A stretch of DNA of 64,000 nucleotides, taken from positions 450,668 through 514,667 of the forward strand of contig NZ_FQUP01000002.1 in the NCBI RefSeq assembly GCF_900129325.1, in the 5' to 3' direction. The DNA comes from Kaistia soli DSM 19436. GTDB taxonomy: Bacteria; Pseudomonadota; Alphaproteobacteria; Rhizobiales; Kaistiaceae. Both the position numbers and the translations under genes were made by a program. The notes below the pieces were generated by a model that was not told where the DNA came from, did no database searches, and was given only the letters and a program-made list of their open reading frames with translations. Shown in pieces: positions 46,173-55,747 of this stretch (its first letter is position 1; the number at the start of each line of letters is the position of its first letter).

Positions 46173-46798
46173 CGCAGCATCCCCATGAGATAGACGAATG
46201 TGAAGACGCCGATCCAGATGACGTCGAGGAAGTGCCAGAACATGCTGAGGCAGGCGAGCCGGCGCTGGTTTGCAGCGATCAGCCCGCGCCGCTTGACCTG
46301 GACCATCAGCGTCACCAGCCAGATCAGGCCGAAGGTGACGTGCAGGCCATGCGTCCCGACCAGCGTGAAGAAGGACGACAGAAAGGCACTGCGCTGCGGC
46401 GTCGCGCCTTCATGGATCATATGGGCGAACTCGTAGAGTTCGATCGACAGGAAGGCGAGGCCGAACAGCCCGGTCACCGCCAGCCAGGCCTGCAACTGGC
46501 CCGTACGGCCACGCTGCATCGCCAGCATGGCGAAGCCATAGGTGATCGAGGAGAGCAGCAGCATCGAGGTGTTGAGCGCCACGAGCGGCAGGTCGAACAG
46601 GTCCTTCGGCGAAGGACCCGCGGCATAGCTGCCGCCGAGCACGCCGAAGGTCGCGAACAGGATCGCAAAGATGAGGCAGTCGCTCATCAGATAGATCCAG
46701 AAGCCGAGCGCGGTGCTGCCGCCCTCTTCGTGCTCGTGCTCATCGGCGAGATAAAAGCGCGGCGCGCCTTGCGTCGTCGTCAGGGCGGCGTCGCTCAT
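46169..46798 (-). CDS. cyoC: Cytochrome o ubiquinol oxidase subunit III
   Basis: 209 residues from ATG 46796-46798 ([20 protein letters not shown]), overlapping the cyoB stop (ATGA); a longer reading frame lies inside cyoB. Five membrane segments; conserved [37 protein letters not shown] and [20 protein letters not shown], with [20 protein letters not shown] at the end. The N-terminus contains a small DEHEHEEGG acidic/His stretch similar in nature to that in CyoD. Confidence 0.95.
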   Translation of the reverse strand: MSDAALTTTQGAPRFYLADEHEHEEGGSTALGFWIYLMSDCLIFAILFATFGVLGGSYAAGPSPKDLFDLPLVALNTSMLLLSSITYGFAMLAMQRGRTGQLQAWLAVTGLFGLAFLSIELYEFAHMIHEGATPQRSAFLSSFFTLVGTHGLHVTFGLIWLVTLMVQVKRRGLIAANQRRLACLSMFWHFLDVIWIGVFTFVYLMGMLR

Positions 46799-48819
46799 TT
46801 CGTCACCTCCGCGGCCAGAAGGCGCGTGCGTGCGGTCTCGGTCGCGAGGATGGCTTCCGCTGGAATGCGGAAGTCGCGCGCATAGTTGAAGGTGTGGCCG
46901 ATCGCGACCGCCAGGAGGCCCACGAAGCTCACGGCCGCCAGCCACCAGATATACCAGATCAACCCAAAGGCGAGCGCGATGCTGAGGCCGGCGAGGATCA
47001 CGCCGGTGCCGGTGTTGCGCGGCATCAGGATGGGCTTGAAGCCAGTTTGCGGCCGCGTATAGCCGCGATGCTTCATGTCCCACCACGCGTCATTGTCATA
47101 GACAACAGGCGTGAAGGCGAAGTTGTAGTCCGGCGGGGGTGACGAGGTCGCCCATTCCAGTGTTCGGCCGTCCCAGGGATCGCCGGTCGTATCGCGGAGG
47201 CTCTCGCGACGGCGGATGCTGACGGCGAGCTGGATCAGGAAGAACAGGATGCCGAATGCGATCAGGACGGCGCCGAAAGCTGCGATGACGAACCAGATTT
47301 GCAGCGCGGGATCGTCGAAGACCCTGAGGCGACGCGTGACGCCCATCAGCCCGAGGACATAGAGCGGCATGAAAGCGAAGTAGAAGCCGACGACCCAGAA
47401 CCAGAACGACAGTTTGCCCCAGAACGGATCGAGCTTGAAGCCGAACGCCTTCGGGAACCAGTAGTTGATGCCGGCGAAGAGCCCGAACAGCACGCCGCCG
47501 ATGATGACGTTATGGAAGTGGGCGATCAGGAACAGCGAGTTGTGCAGCACGAAATCGGCCGGCGGCACGGCAAGCAGCACGCCGGTCATGCCGCCGATGA
47601 CGAAGGTCAGCATAAACGCCATCGTCCACATCATCGGCAGTTCGAAGCGAATGCGGCCGCGATACATCGTGAACAGCCAGTTGAACATCTTCGCCCCTGT
47701 CGGGATCGAGATGATCATGGTCGTGATGCCGAAGAAGGAGTTCACGCTGGCTCCCGAGCCCATCGTGAAGAAGTGGTGCAGCCAGACCAGATAGGAGAGG
47801 ACGGTGATGACGACGGTCGCATAGACCATCGACGTGTAGCCGAAGAGACGCTTGCGCGAGAAGGTCGCGGTGACTTCCGAGAAGATGCCGAAGACCGGCA
47901 GGATCAGGATGTAGACCTCGGGGTGGCCCCAGATCCAGATGAGGTTCACGTACATCATCGGGTTGCCGCCGAAGTCGTTCGTGAAGAAGTTCGTGCCGAC
48001 ATAGCGGTCGAGGGTCAGGAGCGCGAGCACGGCCGTCAGAACCGGGAAGGCCGCGACGATCAGCACATTGGTGCAGAGCGCGGTCCAGGTGAAGACCGGC
48101 ATCTTCATCATGGTCATGCCTGGCGCGCGCATCTTCACGATCGTGCAGATGAGGTTGACGCCCGACAGCAATGTCCCGACGCCCGCCACCTGCAGCGCCC
48201 AGATGTAATAGTCGACACCGACATCGGGGCTGTAGCCGATATTGGACAGCGGCGGATAAGCGAGCCAGCCGGTGCGCGCGAACTCGCCGATGAACAGCGA
48301 CATCATGACGATGACGGCGCCGGCCGCGGTCATCCAGAAGCTGAAATTGTTGAGGAAGGGGAACGAGACGTCGCGCGCGCCGATCTGCAGCGGCACGATG
48401 AGGTTCATCAGCCCCGTGACGAGCGGCATCGCCACGAAGAAGATCATGATCACGCCGTGCGCCGTGAAGATCTGGTCGTAGTGATGGCTGTCGAGATAGC
48501 CCTGGCTGCCGCCGAACGCGATCGACTGCTGCAGGCGCATCATGATGGCGTCGGCGAAGCCGCGCAGCAGCATGATGATGCCGAGCACCATGTACATGAT
48601 GCCGATCTTCTTATGGTCGACGCTGGTGAACCACTCGCGCCAAAGGTAGCCCCAGAGCTTGAAATAGGTAATCGCGCCAAAGACGGCGAGGCCGCCCAGC
48701 GCGACGACGATGAACGTGCCGACGACGATCGGCTCGTTCAGCGGCAGGGAATCGAGCGTCAGGCGGCCAAAGACCGCGTGCAGGACAGGAGCATTGTCGG
48801 ACATGGGCGCGGGGGTCAC
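46795..48819 (-). CDS. cyoB: Cytochrome o ubiquinol oxidase subunit I
   Basis: 674 residues, 15 membrane helices expected, the catalytic haem-copper subunit that pumps protons. CuB and haem ligands visible: [14 protein letters not shown] (low-spin haem His), [16 protein letters not shown] (His-Tyr of the cross-linked pair), [14 protein letters not shown] (two His) and [18 protein letters not shown] (haem His pair). The start is GTG 48817-48819 overlapping the cyoA stop (GTGA); ATG 48802-48804 five codons later is an alternative. Length and the long C-terminal tail fit Cyo rather than an aa3 oxidase. Confidence 0.96.
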   Translation of the reverse strand: MTPAPMSDNAPVLHAVFGRLTLDSLPLNEPIVVGTFIVVALGGLAVFGAITYFKLWGYLWREWFTSVDHKKIGIMYMVLGIIMLLRGFADAIMMRLQQSIAFGGSQGYLDSHHYDQIFTAHGVIMIFFVAMPLVTGLMNLIVPLQIGARDVSFPFLNNFSFWMTAAGAVIVMMSLFIGEFARTGWLAYPPLSNIGYSPDVGVDYYIWALQVAGVGTLLSGVNLICTIVKMRAPGMTMMKMPVFTWTALCTNVLIVAAFPVLTAVLALLTLDRYVGTNFFTNDFGGNPMMYVNLIWIWGHPEVYILILPVFGIFSEVTATFSRKRLFGYTSMVYATVVITVLSYLVWLHHFFTMGSGASVNSFFGITTMIISIPTGAKMFNWLFTMYRGRIRFELPMMWTMAFMLTFVIGGMTGVLLAVPPADFVLHNSLFLIAHFHNVIIGGVLFGLFAGINYWFPKAFGFKLDPFWGKLSFWFWVVGFYFAFMPLYVLGLMGVTRRLRVFDDPALQIWFVIAAFGAVLIAFGILFFLIQLAVSIRRRESLRDTTGDPWDGRTLEWATSSPPPDYNFAFTPVVYDNDAWWDMKHRGYTRPQTGFKPILMPRNTGTGVILAGLSIALAFGLIWYIWWLAAVSFVGLLAVAIGHTFNYARDFRIPAEAILATETARTRLLAAEVTK

Positions 48820-50003
48820 GAGTTCGACGGCCGGCGCTCGCCGGTCAGGAGAGTGAGCGAGGGGGTGCGGACCGGCGTGAAGCCGGGAACGGCCGTGCCG
48901 GGAAGCTGCAGGCCCGAGCCGATCAGCGGGCTGCCAGCAGGAACGGAGGCCGGCAGGGACCGGCTCGCCATCATCGCGGCCGCCTCTTCGGGCGTGCAGA
49001 TGCTGGCCACATAGCCGGGTTCGGCGCCGAGCACGCTGCCGCGACGTCGGTACTTGTCATATTCGAGAGGCAGGACATTGTAGACGCCGGCCATGCCGAG
49101 GCCGCCCTTGGCGTCGATCGCCATCATTTCGCTCATGCACATCTTGCCCGGCTCGACGCAGCGATTGAGGATGCGGCGGTAGAGATCGGGATCGACGGAG
49201 GCGAAACGCTGGACGGGAACGGCCTCGCTCGGCCGTTCGATCTGAAGATAGGCCGCACGATCGAGACCGCCCTGACCCTTCTTGCCATCGGCAATCCAGG
49301 TGTCGAAATCGGCGGTGCTGAGCCCGTGGAAGGCGAACTTCATCTGCGAGAAGCCGGCGCCGCTGTAATTGGCCGAAAAGCCTTCATAGGTGCCGGCCCT
49401 GTTGATGACGGCGTGCAGCTTGGTCTGCATGCCCGGCATCGCATAGATCTGGCCTGCCAGCGCCGGGATGAAGAACGAGTTCATCACGGCGGAGGAGGTG
49501 ATGCTGAAATCGATCGGCCGGTCGACGGGCGCGGCGAGTTCGTTGACCGTGGCGATGCCGTAGTCCGGGTAGATGAACAGCCATTTCCAGTCGAGCGCCA
49601 CCACCTCGACCCGAAGCGGCGCCACCTCCTGCGTGACGGGCTGGCCGGCGGCGAGACGATCGAGCGGGCGATAGGGATCGAGCAGATGCGTGCCCATCCA
49701 GGTGACGGCGCCGAGGCAGATGATGATCAGAAGCGGCGCGGCCCAGATCACGAGCTCGAACTGGGTCGAGTGATCCCAGTCGGGCTGGTAGTTCGCTTCC
49801 TTGTTCGAGTGCCGGTAGCGCCAGGCGAACAGGACCGTCAGCGCCATGACGGGGACAATCACCAGCAGCATCAGCACCGTCGAGACGATGATGAGGTCGC
49901 GCTGCTGGACCGCCACGTCGCCGGCCGGCGCGAGGACAACCATGTTGCAGCCGCCGAGCAGCACCGCCGCCGGCAGCAAGGCTAGGGAACGAAATCGGTT
50001 CAC
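48816..50003 (-). CDS. cyoA: Cytochrome o ubiquinol oxidase subunit II
   Basis: 395 residues if started at GTG 50001-50003, chosen because it gives a compact lipoprotein signal ([19 protein letters not shown], lipobox LGGC) with a purine-rich stretch before it; an ATG at 50033 gives a longer tail. Two membrane helices follow, then a cupredoxin domain that lacks the CuA Cys pair ([13 protein letters not shown] instead of C-x3-C), as expected for a quinol oxidase. COX_ARM region continues past 300 residues with a longer tail than the E. coli protein. First gene of cyoABCD-surf1. Confidence 0.94.
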   Translation of the reverse strand: MNRFRSLALLPAAVLLGGCNMVVLAPAGDVAVQQRDLIIVSTVLMLLVIVPVMALTVLFAWRYRHSNKEANYQPDWDHSTQFELVIWAAPLLIIICLGAVTWMGTHLLDPYRPLDRLAAGQPVTQEVAPLRVEVVALDWKWLFIYPDYGIATVNELAAPVDRPIDFSITSSAVMNSFFIPALAGQIYAMPGMQTKLHAVINRAGTYEGFSANYSGAGFSQMKFAFHGLSTADFDTWIADGKKGQGGLDRAAYLQIERPSEAVPVQRFASVDPDLYRRILNRCVEPGKMCMSEMMAIDAKGGLGMAGVYNVLPLEYDKYRRRGSVLGAEPGYVASICTPEEAAAMMASRSLPASVPAGSPLIGSGLQLPGTAVPGFTPVRTPSLTLLTGERRPSNS

Positions 50004-50071
50004 TGTTCGGACCTGTCCCGGGGAGCATCGCATGACCGAGACAACTAGATGCAGAGCCGCAAAGGCGGCAC

Positions 50072-50086
50072 TGGACAATTTGTCCA
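50072..50086. promoter_or_regulatory. Perfect 15-base palindrome upstream of cyoA
   Basis: TGGACAA-T-TTGTCCA: seven-base arms around one base, 69 bases before the cyoA start and 118 before the MFS gene. It lies in the only space available for the two divergent promoters. It matches no consensus I know (not FNR/FixK TTGAT-N4-ATCAA). Confidence 0.5.
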
Positions 50087-50203
50087 ATGCCGGTCGAGGC
50101 CGTCAGGGAAGAGAAAGTCTGCGGGGAAGTGCGGACTCCGTCCGATCCTGACTTAAGATTGGCGCTGGCCCAGGATCGGCGCCCACCAAGGAGCGCATGC
50201 GAG

Positions 50204-51556
50204 ATGACTGCTGAGACGGCGACGTCACCGCCGACCGCGACGCCGATGGCGACGGAAGCCGAAAACGACGCGGTGCGCATCCACGGACGTCACGGCTCCG
50301 TCGAGCCTGGCGAGATCGCGATCGGCGTTGTCATCGGCCGCGCTTCGGAGTTCTTCGACTTTTTCGTCTATGCCATCGCGTCGGTCGTGGTCTTCCCGAA
50401 GCTGGTCTTCCCGCAGTTCGATCCGCTGACAGGGACGCTCTATTCCTTCGCGATCTTCGCGCTCGCCTTCATCGCCCGTCCGGTCGGCACGGTGATCTTC
50501 ACCGCGATCGATCGCCGCTATGGCCGAGGCCTGAAACTGACGCTGGCGCTGCTTCTGCTTGGCATTTCGACGGTGGCGATTGCCTTCCTGCCCGGCCATG
50601 CGCAGATCGGCGTTGCCTCGGCCTGGGTGCTCGCCGGGCTTCGCATTGGCCAGGGCCTCGCCTGGGGCGGCTCCTGGGACGGGTTGGCTTCGCTGCTGGC
50701 GCTGAATGCCCCCGACACACGCCGCGGCTGGTATGCGATGATCCCGCAGCTCGGCGCGCCTGTTGGCCTCATCATCGCGAGTGCGCTGTTCGCCTTCTTC
50801 GTCGGCCATCTTTCAGCAGCGGACTTCTTCGACTGGGGCTGGCGCTATCCGTTCTTCGTCGCCTTCGCGATCAATGTCGTGGCGCTGTTCGCCAAGCTCC
50901 GCATCGTCGTAACACCGCAATATGCGGCGCTCTATCAGACGCGCGAGCTGCAGCCGGCCCGCATCCGCGCGACCCTGCAGGCCGAAGGGCGCACGGTTCT
51001 GATCGGCGCGTTCGCCCCGCTTGCCAGCTTCGCCCTGTTCCACATGGTGACCGTGTTCCCGCTGTCCTGGGTATTCCTGTTCACGCGGGAGACGCCGGCG
51101 CGCTTCCTCTATATCGAGGCACTCGCTGGGATCGTCGGCGTCGCCTCGATCTTCGCTTCGGGCTTCCTGGCCGACAGGTTCGGCCGCACGGCGCTGCTCG
51201 GAACCTGCGCCGTGGCGATTGCGGTCTTCAGCGGCTTCGCACCGCAACTGCTCGACAGCGGCCTTGTCGGCGAGGCTGTCTTCATGGTCGTCGGCTTCCT
51301 GCTGCTCGGCCTTTCCTTCGGCCAGTCGTCAGGCGCGCTCGCCTCGAATTTCTCGCCCGCCTATCGCTATACGGGCGCGGCACTGACGGCCGATCTTGCC
51401 TGGCTGTTCGGCGCGGGCTTCGCGCCCTTCGTGGCACTCTATTTATCGAGCCATCTCGGCCTGATCTCCTCGGGCCTCTATCTGCTGTCCGGCGCCGTCT
51501 GCACGTTGCTGGCGCTGGGCGCGAACCGACGGCTGGAAATGGCCGCGCCGCGCTAG
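50204..51556 (+). CDS. MFS transporter, metabolite:H+ symporter type
   Basis: 450 residues from ATG 50204-50206; AAGGAG at 50188-50193 supports it over an upstream in-frame GTG-like start. About 12 membrane segments. The opening GVVIGRASEFFDFFVYAIAS resembles the MHS subfamily (shikimate, citrate, proline/betaine carriers), with GRGLKLTLALLLLGIS after a basic loop and GRIGQGLAWGG-like ALRIGQGLAWGGSWDG. The central FLFTRETPARFLY and ADRFGRTALLG support the MFS fold. Substrate not assigned. Convergent with regA (4 bases apart), divergent from cyoA. Confidence 0.87.
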   Translation: MTAETATSPPTATPMATEAENDAVRIHGRHGSVEPGEIAIGVVIGRASEFFDFFVYAIASVVVFPKLVFPQFDPLTGTLYSFAIFALAFIARPVGTVIFTAIDRRYGRGLKLTLALLLLGISTVAIAFLPGHAQIGVASAWVLAGLRIGQGLAWGGSWDGLASLLALNAPDTRRGWYAMIPQLGAPVGLIIASALFAFFVGHLSAADFFDWGWRYPFFVAFAINVVALFAKLRIVVTPQYAALYQTRELQPARIRATLQAEGRTVLIGAFAPLASFALFHMVTVFPLSWVFLFTRETPARFLYIEALAGIVGVASIFASGFLADRFGRTALLGTCAVAIAVFSGFAPQLLDSGLVGEAVFMVVGFLLLGLSFGQSSGALASNFSPAYRYTGAALTADLAWLFGAGFAPFVALYLSSHLGLISSGLYLLSGAVCTLLALGANRRLEMAAPR

Positions 51557-51560
51557 CAAG

Positions 51561-52094
51561 TCACCTCACGCGGGACTTCTCGAGCTTTCGCGCGAGCGTC
51601 CGGCGATGCATGCCGAGCCGGCGCGCCGTTTCCGAGATATTGAACCCGGTCTCGGCGAGCGTTTCGTGGATACGCTCCCATTCGAGATTCTTGATCGAGG
51701 TCGGCCGCTGCGTCAGCGCGACCGAGCTGTCGCCGTCGGCCCGTTCGAAGGCGGCGATGATGTCGTTGGTGTTCGACGGCTTTGGCAGATAGTGGCACGC
51801 GCCGAGCTTGATCGCCTCGACGGCGGTCGCGATGCTGGCAAAGCCCGTCAGGACGACGATGCGCATCTCAGGATCGTGTGCATGCAGCAGCGCGACGCAT
51901 TCGAGCCCGGAGCCGGAATTGAGCTTGAGGTCGACGACGGCATAACGCGGCGTCACGGTTTCGAGCAGCGTGCGAATGCCGTCGAGACCATCGCTTTGAT
52001 GCACGACGAAGCCGCGCCGCTCGAGCGAACGGCGCAGTGCGCGGGCAAAGGATGCGTCGTCTTCGACGATCAGCAGCGGCTGTTCAATGTCCAG
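51561..52094 (-). CDS. regA: Response regulator of the RegA/ActR/PrrA family
   Basis: 177 residues read from CTG 52092-52094. The receiver domain starts PLLIVEDDASFARALRRSLE with the acidic pair, phospho-acceptor Asp in YAVVDLKLNSGSG and the Lys in YLPKPSNTND. The C-terminal Fis-type helix-turn-helix, FNISETARRLGMHRRTLARK, is the RegA/ActR hallmark. The first in-frame conventional start, GTG 52004, would delete the first strand and acidic pocket. AGGAGG (52100-52105 complement) sits five bases before the CTG, so the CTG is likely the true start. The regB stop overlaps its beginning by 11 bases, so the pair is coupled. Confidence 0.88.
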   Translation of the reverse strand: MDIEQPLLIVEDDASFARALRRSLERRGFVVHQSDGLDGIRTLLETVTPRYAVVDLKLNSGSGLECVALLHAHDPEMRIVVLTGFASIATAVEAIKLGACHYLPKPSNTNDIIAAFERADGDSSVALTQRPTSIKNLEWERIHETLAETGFNISETARRLGMHRRTLARKLEKSRVR

Positions 52095-53382
52095 GATCGC
52101 CTCCTGTCGCGAGCGAGGCGAGCGGCAGCGCCAGCGTCACGCACGCGCCGCCATCCGCGCCGTTCTCGGCTGACACGGTGCCGCCGAGCTTGCGGATAAC
52201 ATTCACCACCAGGAAGAGGCCGAGGCCGCCGCCCGGCCGCCCCTTGCTGGAGCGGTACGGCTTTCCGAGCGTCTCCAGCATCGCAGGCTCGAAGCCGGGC
52301 CCGGCATCGGAGACGGCGATGACGATCGTGTCGGCCTGCCGTCCCGCGACGACGCCGATCCATCCGGGCGATGCCTCCAGTGCGTTGTCGAGAATGTTGA
52401 AGATCACCTGCTTCAGGGCCGTGTCGGAAATGATGGCCGCGTCTGGCTCGATCAAACTCGAATAGTCGATCACCGCCGGCGAGCGCGTCTCGCGCCATTC
52501 GCTGACCGTGTCGTCCAGGAAACGCGTCGCCGTGGTGCGGATCGTACCCTCGCCACGCGCATCGCCCGACGAGATCAGGATGCCCGAGACGATCGCCTTG
52601 CAGCGATCGAGTTGCGATTGCATCTCGGCGATTTCGCCCGCGATCTCGGGGTCCGCGCCAAGCTGCGGCATCCGCTGCCAGTCGCTGAGGATCACCGAGA
52701 GCGTCGAAAGCGGCGTCCCGAGCTCATGCGCCGCACCTGACGCGAGCAGGCCCATGCGCACGATGTGATCCTCCTCTACCGAGCGTTGCCTGAGCTCGGC
52801 GAGCCGGGCATCGCGTGCCTTCAGATTGTGCTGGATGCGGGTCACGAAGAACACCAGCAGCGTTGCGGCCAGCACATAGCAGATGAACATGCCCTGGATA
52901 TGGAGGCCGAGCAGCTCGCCACTATGGGCCTGTGGCATGTCGAGGGCGCGGAAGCTGAAGGTCAGGAACAGGAAGCACCCGGATGTGACGAGCACCAGCA
53001 TCCAGGCCGACCACGCATCGACGAGCACGGCGCCGAGGATCACCTGCAGGAGATAAAGTGACACGAAGGGGTTCGAGGCGCCGCCGCTCAGATAGAGCTG
53101 CAGCGTGAGCGCGCTGACATCCAGCATCAGCTCAAGGAAGAGCTCGGAATTGGAGATCGCCTGTCGTCGCATCTGACGCAACAGGCTGACGATATTGAGC
53201 AGCACCAGAAAGCCGAGCACGGCAGCCATCTCGGCCAGCGGCAAGGCGATCGCCAGCACGAAATGCACATAGACGATGGTCAGTATCTGGCCGATGACCG
53301 CGAGCCAGCGGAGCTGGACCAGCAGAAGCAGGTTCTTCTTGTTGGTGAGGTCGCGGCGGTCGGTAATCTCGCTTGTCTGAAT
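52084..53382 (-). CDS. regB: Sensor histidine kinase of the RegB/ActS/PrrB family
   Basis: Redox-sensing membrane kinase, about 432 residues. Six membrane helices; the quinone-binding motif GGASNPF (SGGASNPFVSLYLLQVIL) is present, the H-box is GAAHELGTPLSTL, and a Cys 42 residues after the His (QLDRCKAIVSGIL) matches the RegB redox box. N, G1 and G2 boxes are visible (NILDNALEAS, DAGPGFEP, GGGLGLFL). The first conventional start, GTG 53266-53268, deletes LRWLAVIGQ, a family hallmark of helix 1, which is encoded just upstream. The frame stays open there with ATT 53380-53382 as candidate start, or a one-base shift from ATG 53393-53395 (see findings). Confidence 0.9.
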   Translation of the reverse strand: MQTSEITDRRDLTNKKNLLLLVQLRWLAVIGQILTIVYVHFVLAIALPLAEMAAVLGFLVLLNIVSLLRQMRRQAISNSELFLELMLDVSALTLQLYLSGGASNPFVSLYLLQVILGAVLVDAWSAWMLVLVTSGCFLFLTFSFRALDMPQAHSGELLGLHIQGMFICYVLAATLLVFFVTRIQHNLKARDARLAELRQRSVEEDHIVRMGLLASGAAHELGTPLSTLSVILSDWQRMPQLGADPEIAGEIAEMQSQLDRCKAIVSGILISSGDARGEGTIRTTATRFLDDTVSEWRETRSPAVIDYSSLIEPDAAIISDTALKQVIFNILDNALEASPGWIGVVAGRQADTIVIAVSDAGPGFEPAMLETLGKPYRSSKGRPGGGLGLFLVVNVIRKLGGTVSAENGADGGACVTLALPLASLATGGDPGH

Positions 53383-53596
53383 GACCCTGCTCCATGCTCC
53401 GGTCGCCCCGAAGATGATGCGGACCAGACCGCCGGCAAGCCGTCCGACCGATCAATTCGCCGAGGGGTTCGAAACGTTGACCGGGGAAGTCGCCATAGCG
53501 GCGCCCCATGTCAAGAGCGAGGCGGACGGCGGGCGGAAGGCGCAGTCGCGGTCGATCCCCTATCTCGGCCTCCGTTTCACGGCGCTGATGGATCGC

Positions 53597-54799
53597 TCAG
53601 TCGCCCTCAGGACGCCGTTCTCCGGTGCGTGTTCCAAGCAGGACCAAGGGGACCGCAGCGAGATTGACCGCGGCGACCAGAAGCCAGATGGCGCCAGGCC
53701 AGGAGGACTGAACGGCGACGTAGAAGGTCGAAAAGCCAAGCGGTGCGACAATCGAGGCAAGGCTGACGATCGAGGCGAGAACGCCCTGGAACTGGCCCTG
53801 CCTGCCCTCCTCGACGCGGCGCGTGGCGAGGGCTTGCAGCGCGGGAACGCCGATGCCGCCCAGCGCGAAGAACGGCATCACCGCGAAGACGACCCAACTC
53901 CGGCTGGCGAAGGCCATAATGAGGAGTGCAGTTGCAGAGCAGCAGATCCCGAGGAGAACGGCGCCGCGTTCGCCGAGCCGCCGCGCTGCCGGCCCGGGCA
54001 GGAACGCCTGAACCAGCGTCTGGCAGATCCCGAAGGCGCCGAGCGAGAGGCCGATCCAGACACCATTCCACGCAAACGTGTCGCTGCCCCAAAGCGCCCA
54101 GCAGATTCCATAGGCCTCTCCACCGCCCGCCAGGACGAAGAAGACGAGGATGATGGGCAGAAGGGTCTTCATCGAAAGGAGCCAGCGCAAGGGGGAAAGA
54201 GGATTGAGCGTGGCGATCGAAAGTGTCTGTCGGGTCGGGACACGCGATTCCGGCAAAATCACCAGGGCAAGCAGGAAGTTGCCGGCCGTCAGCACGGCAG
54301 CCGCGATGAAGGGAAGCCGCAGCCCGATGTCGCCGAGCAATCCGCCCAGAACCGGCCCGATGATGAAGCCCGCGCCGAAAGTCGCGTTGAGCAGGCCGAA
54401 GCGTCGGGCGCGTTGGTCGCTGGTGGAGACGTCGGTGAGATAGGCCGAGGCGACGGAGACATTGGCGCTGGTAAGGCCGGCGATGGCGCGACCGAGAACG
54501 ATCATCCAAAGCTGCGGCGCCACCGCCATGACAAGATAATTGATCGCGGCGCCGCCCAGCGAAATGAGCAGCACTGGCCGGCGTCCAAGCGTATCGCTCA
54601 ACGAACCGAGCACCGGGGCGAAGACGAATTGCATGGTCGCATACAGCGCGGCGAGGATCCCGATAAAGGGCGCGACGTCGGCAGTGTGGGTCACGTCGAC
54701 CAGCAGCCGCGGCAGGATCGGAAAGATCAGGCCGATCCCGATCGCATCGAGACAGACAGCGGCGAAGATCACGACGAGAGACCGGTTCATGGCGACCAT
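53597..54799 (-). CDS. MFS efflux protein, TetA(class A-like) family
   Basis: 400 residues, 12 membrane segments. Motif A of drug:H+ antiporters is GSLSDTLGRRPVLLISLGGA and motif C-like GAGFIIGPVLGGLLGDIG; start VVIFAAVCLDAIGIGLIFPI resembles TetA/TCR members. Expression is probably controlled by the divergent TetR-family gene at 55037. Tetracycline is only one possible substrate. It lies 214 bases upstream of regB on the same strand but is separated enough to be its own unit. Start ATG 54797-54799; another ATG three codons later is possible. Confidence 0.9.
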   Translation of the reverse strand: MVAMNRSLVVIFAAVCLDAIGIGLIFPILPRLLVDVTHTADVAPFIGILAALYATMQFVFAPVLGSLSDTLGRRPVLLISLGGAAINYLVMAVAPQLWMIVLGRAIAGLTSANVSVASAYLTDVSTSDQRARRFGLLNATFGAGFIIGPVLGGLLGDIGLRLPFIAAAVLTAGNFLLALVILPESRVPTRQTLSIATLNPLSPLRWLLSMKTLLPIILVFFVLAGGGEAYGICWALWGSDTFAWNGVWIGLSLGAFGICQTLVQAFLPGPAARRLGERGAVLLGICCSATALLIMAFASRSWVVFAVMPFFALGGIGVPALQALATRRVEEGRQGQFQGVLASIVSLASIVAPLGFSTFYVAVQSSWPGAIWLLVAAVNLAAVPLVLLGTRTGERRPEGD

Positions 54800-54933
54800 C
54801 AGCTGTTCGCGAGGAGCGGCGCAGGCGCGACGGGCCCACAGTCACCGATCTCGCCCTGCGGCCACCCCGCTAGATCACCCCAGTTCACGATCCGCTCATC
54901 CCTCATCGCATGCTCCCGCTAACCGAACTCATA

Positions 54934-54959
54934 TACTCACTATAAAAATATACTGAGTA
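54934..54959. promoter_or_regulatory. TetR-type operator 1 in the MFS/TetR divergent region
   Basis: Inverted repeat TACTCA (54934-54939) and TGAGTA (54954-54959) around an AT-rich 14-base centre, in the most AT-rich part of the window. The centre contains TATAAAAATATA, which may include the -10 elements for one or both divergent genes. Confidence 0.5.
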
Positions 54960-55001
54960 CATATTCGTTACCGCGCGAGCCAAACCGGGTCAAGCGAAAC
55001 T

Positions 55002-55014
55002 TGTACCGGGTACA
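55002..55014. promoter_or_regulatory. TetR-type operator 2
   Basis: TGTACC-G-GGTACA, perfect 13-base palindrome 22 bases upstream of the TetR start codon; likely an autoregulatory site. GTAC cores are shared with GAGTACA of operator 1. Confidence 0.5.
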
Positions 55015-55036
55015 GAATCGATGCTATCCGGAGCGC

Positions 55037-55675
55037 ATGTCCGAGCCGACCGACCGCCGCAGCCGCAAGCGCCTGGCCACCCGACAGGCCATTTCAAACG
55101 TCGCCACGAAACTTTTCTGGGAGCGGGGCTTCGATGCCGTGACGGTCGACGAGATTGCCGAAGCCGCCGATGTCGGGCGAATGACGGTGTTCAATCATTT
55201 CCCCCGCAAGGAGGACATGTTCTTCGACCGCGAGGCTGAGGGTCGGGAAGTCCTGCGCACCGCATTGCGAAGCCGGGATAACGGTGTCGCGCCGATCGAG
55301 GCGCTCCGCGACTTGGCGCACCGCCTGGTCGCGGACCAAGCGCCTTATGTCGTGTTTTCCGGCGAAAGCCAGAGCTTCGTCAGGACGATCGAGGCGAGCG
55401 AGACCTTGAAAGCGCGGGCCCGGGCGATCCGCGACGAACTCGCGGAAGTCGTAGCGTCGGCGCTGGCCGAGACGGTCGGGCGCGATGCCGGCGATCGGGA
55501 TGCGCATCTCGCGGCCGCCATGCTGCTGGCGATCTGGGCCACGGCGTTCACTGAGGCGCACCGGATATACGAGCGGAGTCAGAATTCCGAGGCCGCGCGG
55601 TCTTCGCTTCTTGCGATCATCGATCAGGGAACGATCGGTGTGGTCGCTGCGATGGCTGGGACGCCTTACGCATAG
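55037..55675 (+). CDS. TetR-family transcriptional regulator
   Basis: 212 residues from ATG 55037 (MSEPTDRRSRKRLATRQAI) with GGAG at 55029-55032; an earlier in-frame ATG would read through the operator palindrome. The HTH is DEIAEAADVGRMTVFNHFPR followed by KEDMFFDREA. The ligand domain is all-helical as usual. Divergent from the MFS efflux gene with two palindromes between, the standard drug-pump/repressor layout. Confidence 0.9.
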   Translation: MSEPTDRRSRKRLATRQAISNVATKLFWERGFDAVTVDEIAEAADVGRMTVFNHFPRKEDMFFDREAEGREVLRTALRSRDNGVAPIEALRDLAHRLVADQAPYVVFSGESQSFVRTIEASETLKARARAIRDELAEVVASALAETVGRDAGDRDAHLAAAMLLAIWATAFTEAHRIYERSQNSEAARSSLLAIIDQGTIGVVAAMAGTPYA

Positions 55676-55747
55676 TCGGCGTCCCGCAGATGTCATTGAG
55701 GGCTCCGATCCGGAGATCGAAGCCCTCGCACTGATGAGACCTGTGCC

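Noticed and set aside
53132-53509. Arg/Pro-rich reading frame overlapping the regB start region
   Set aside because: Out-of-frame shadow; only its ATG at 53393-53395 is of interest as a possible frameshifted regB start.
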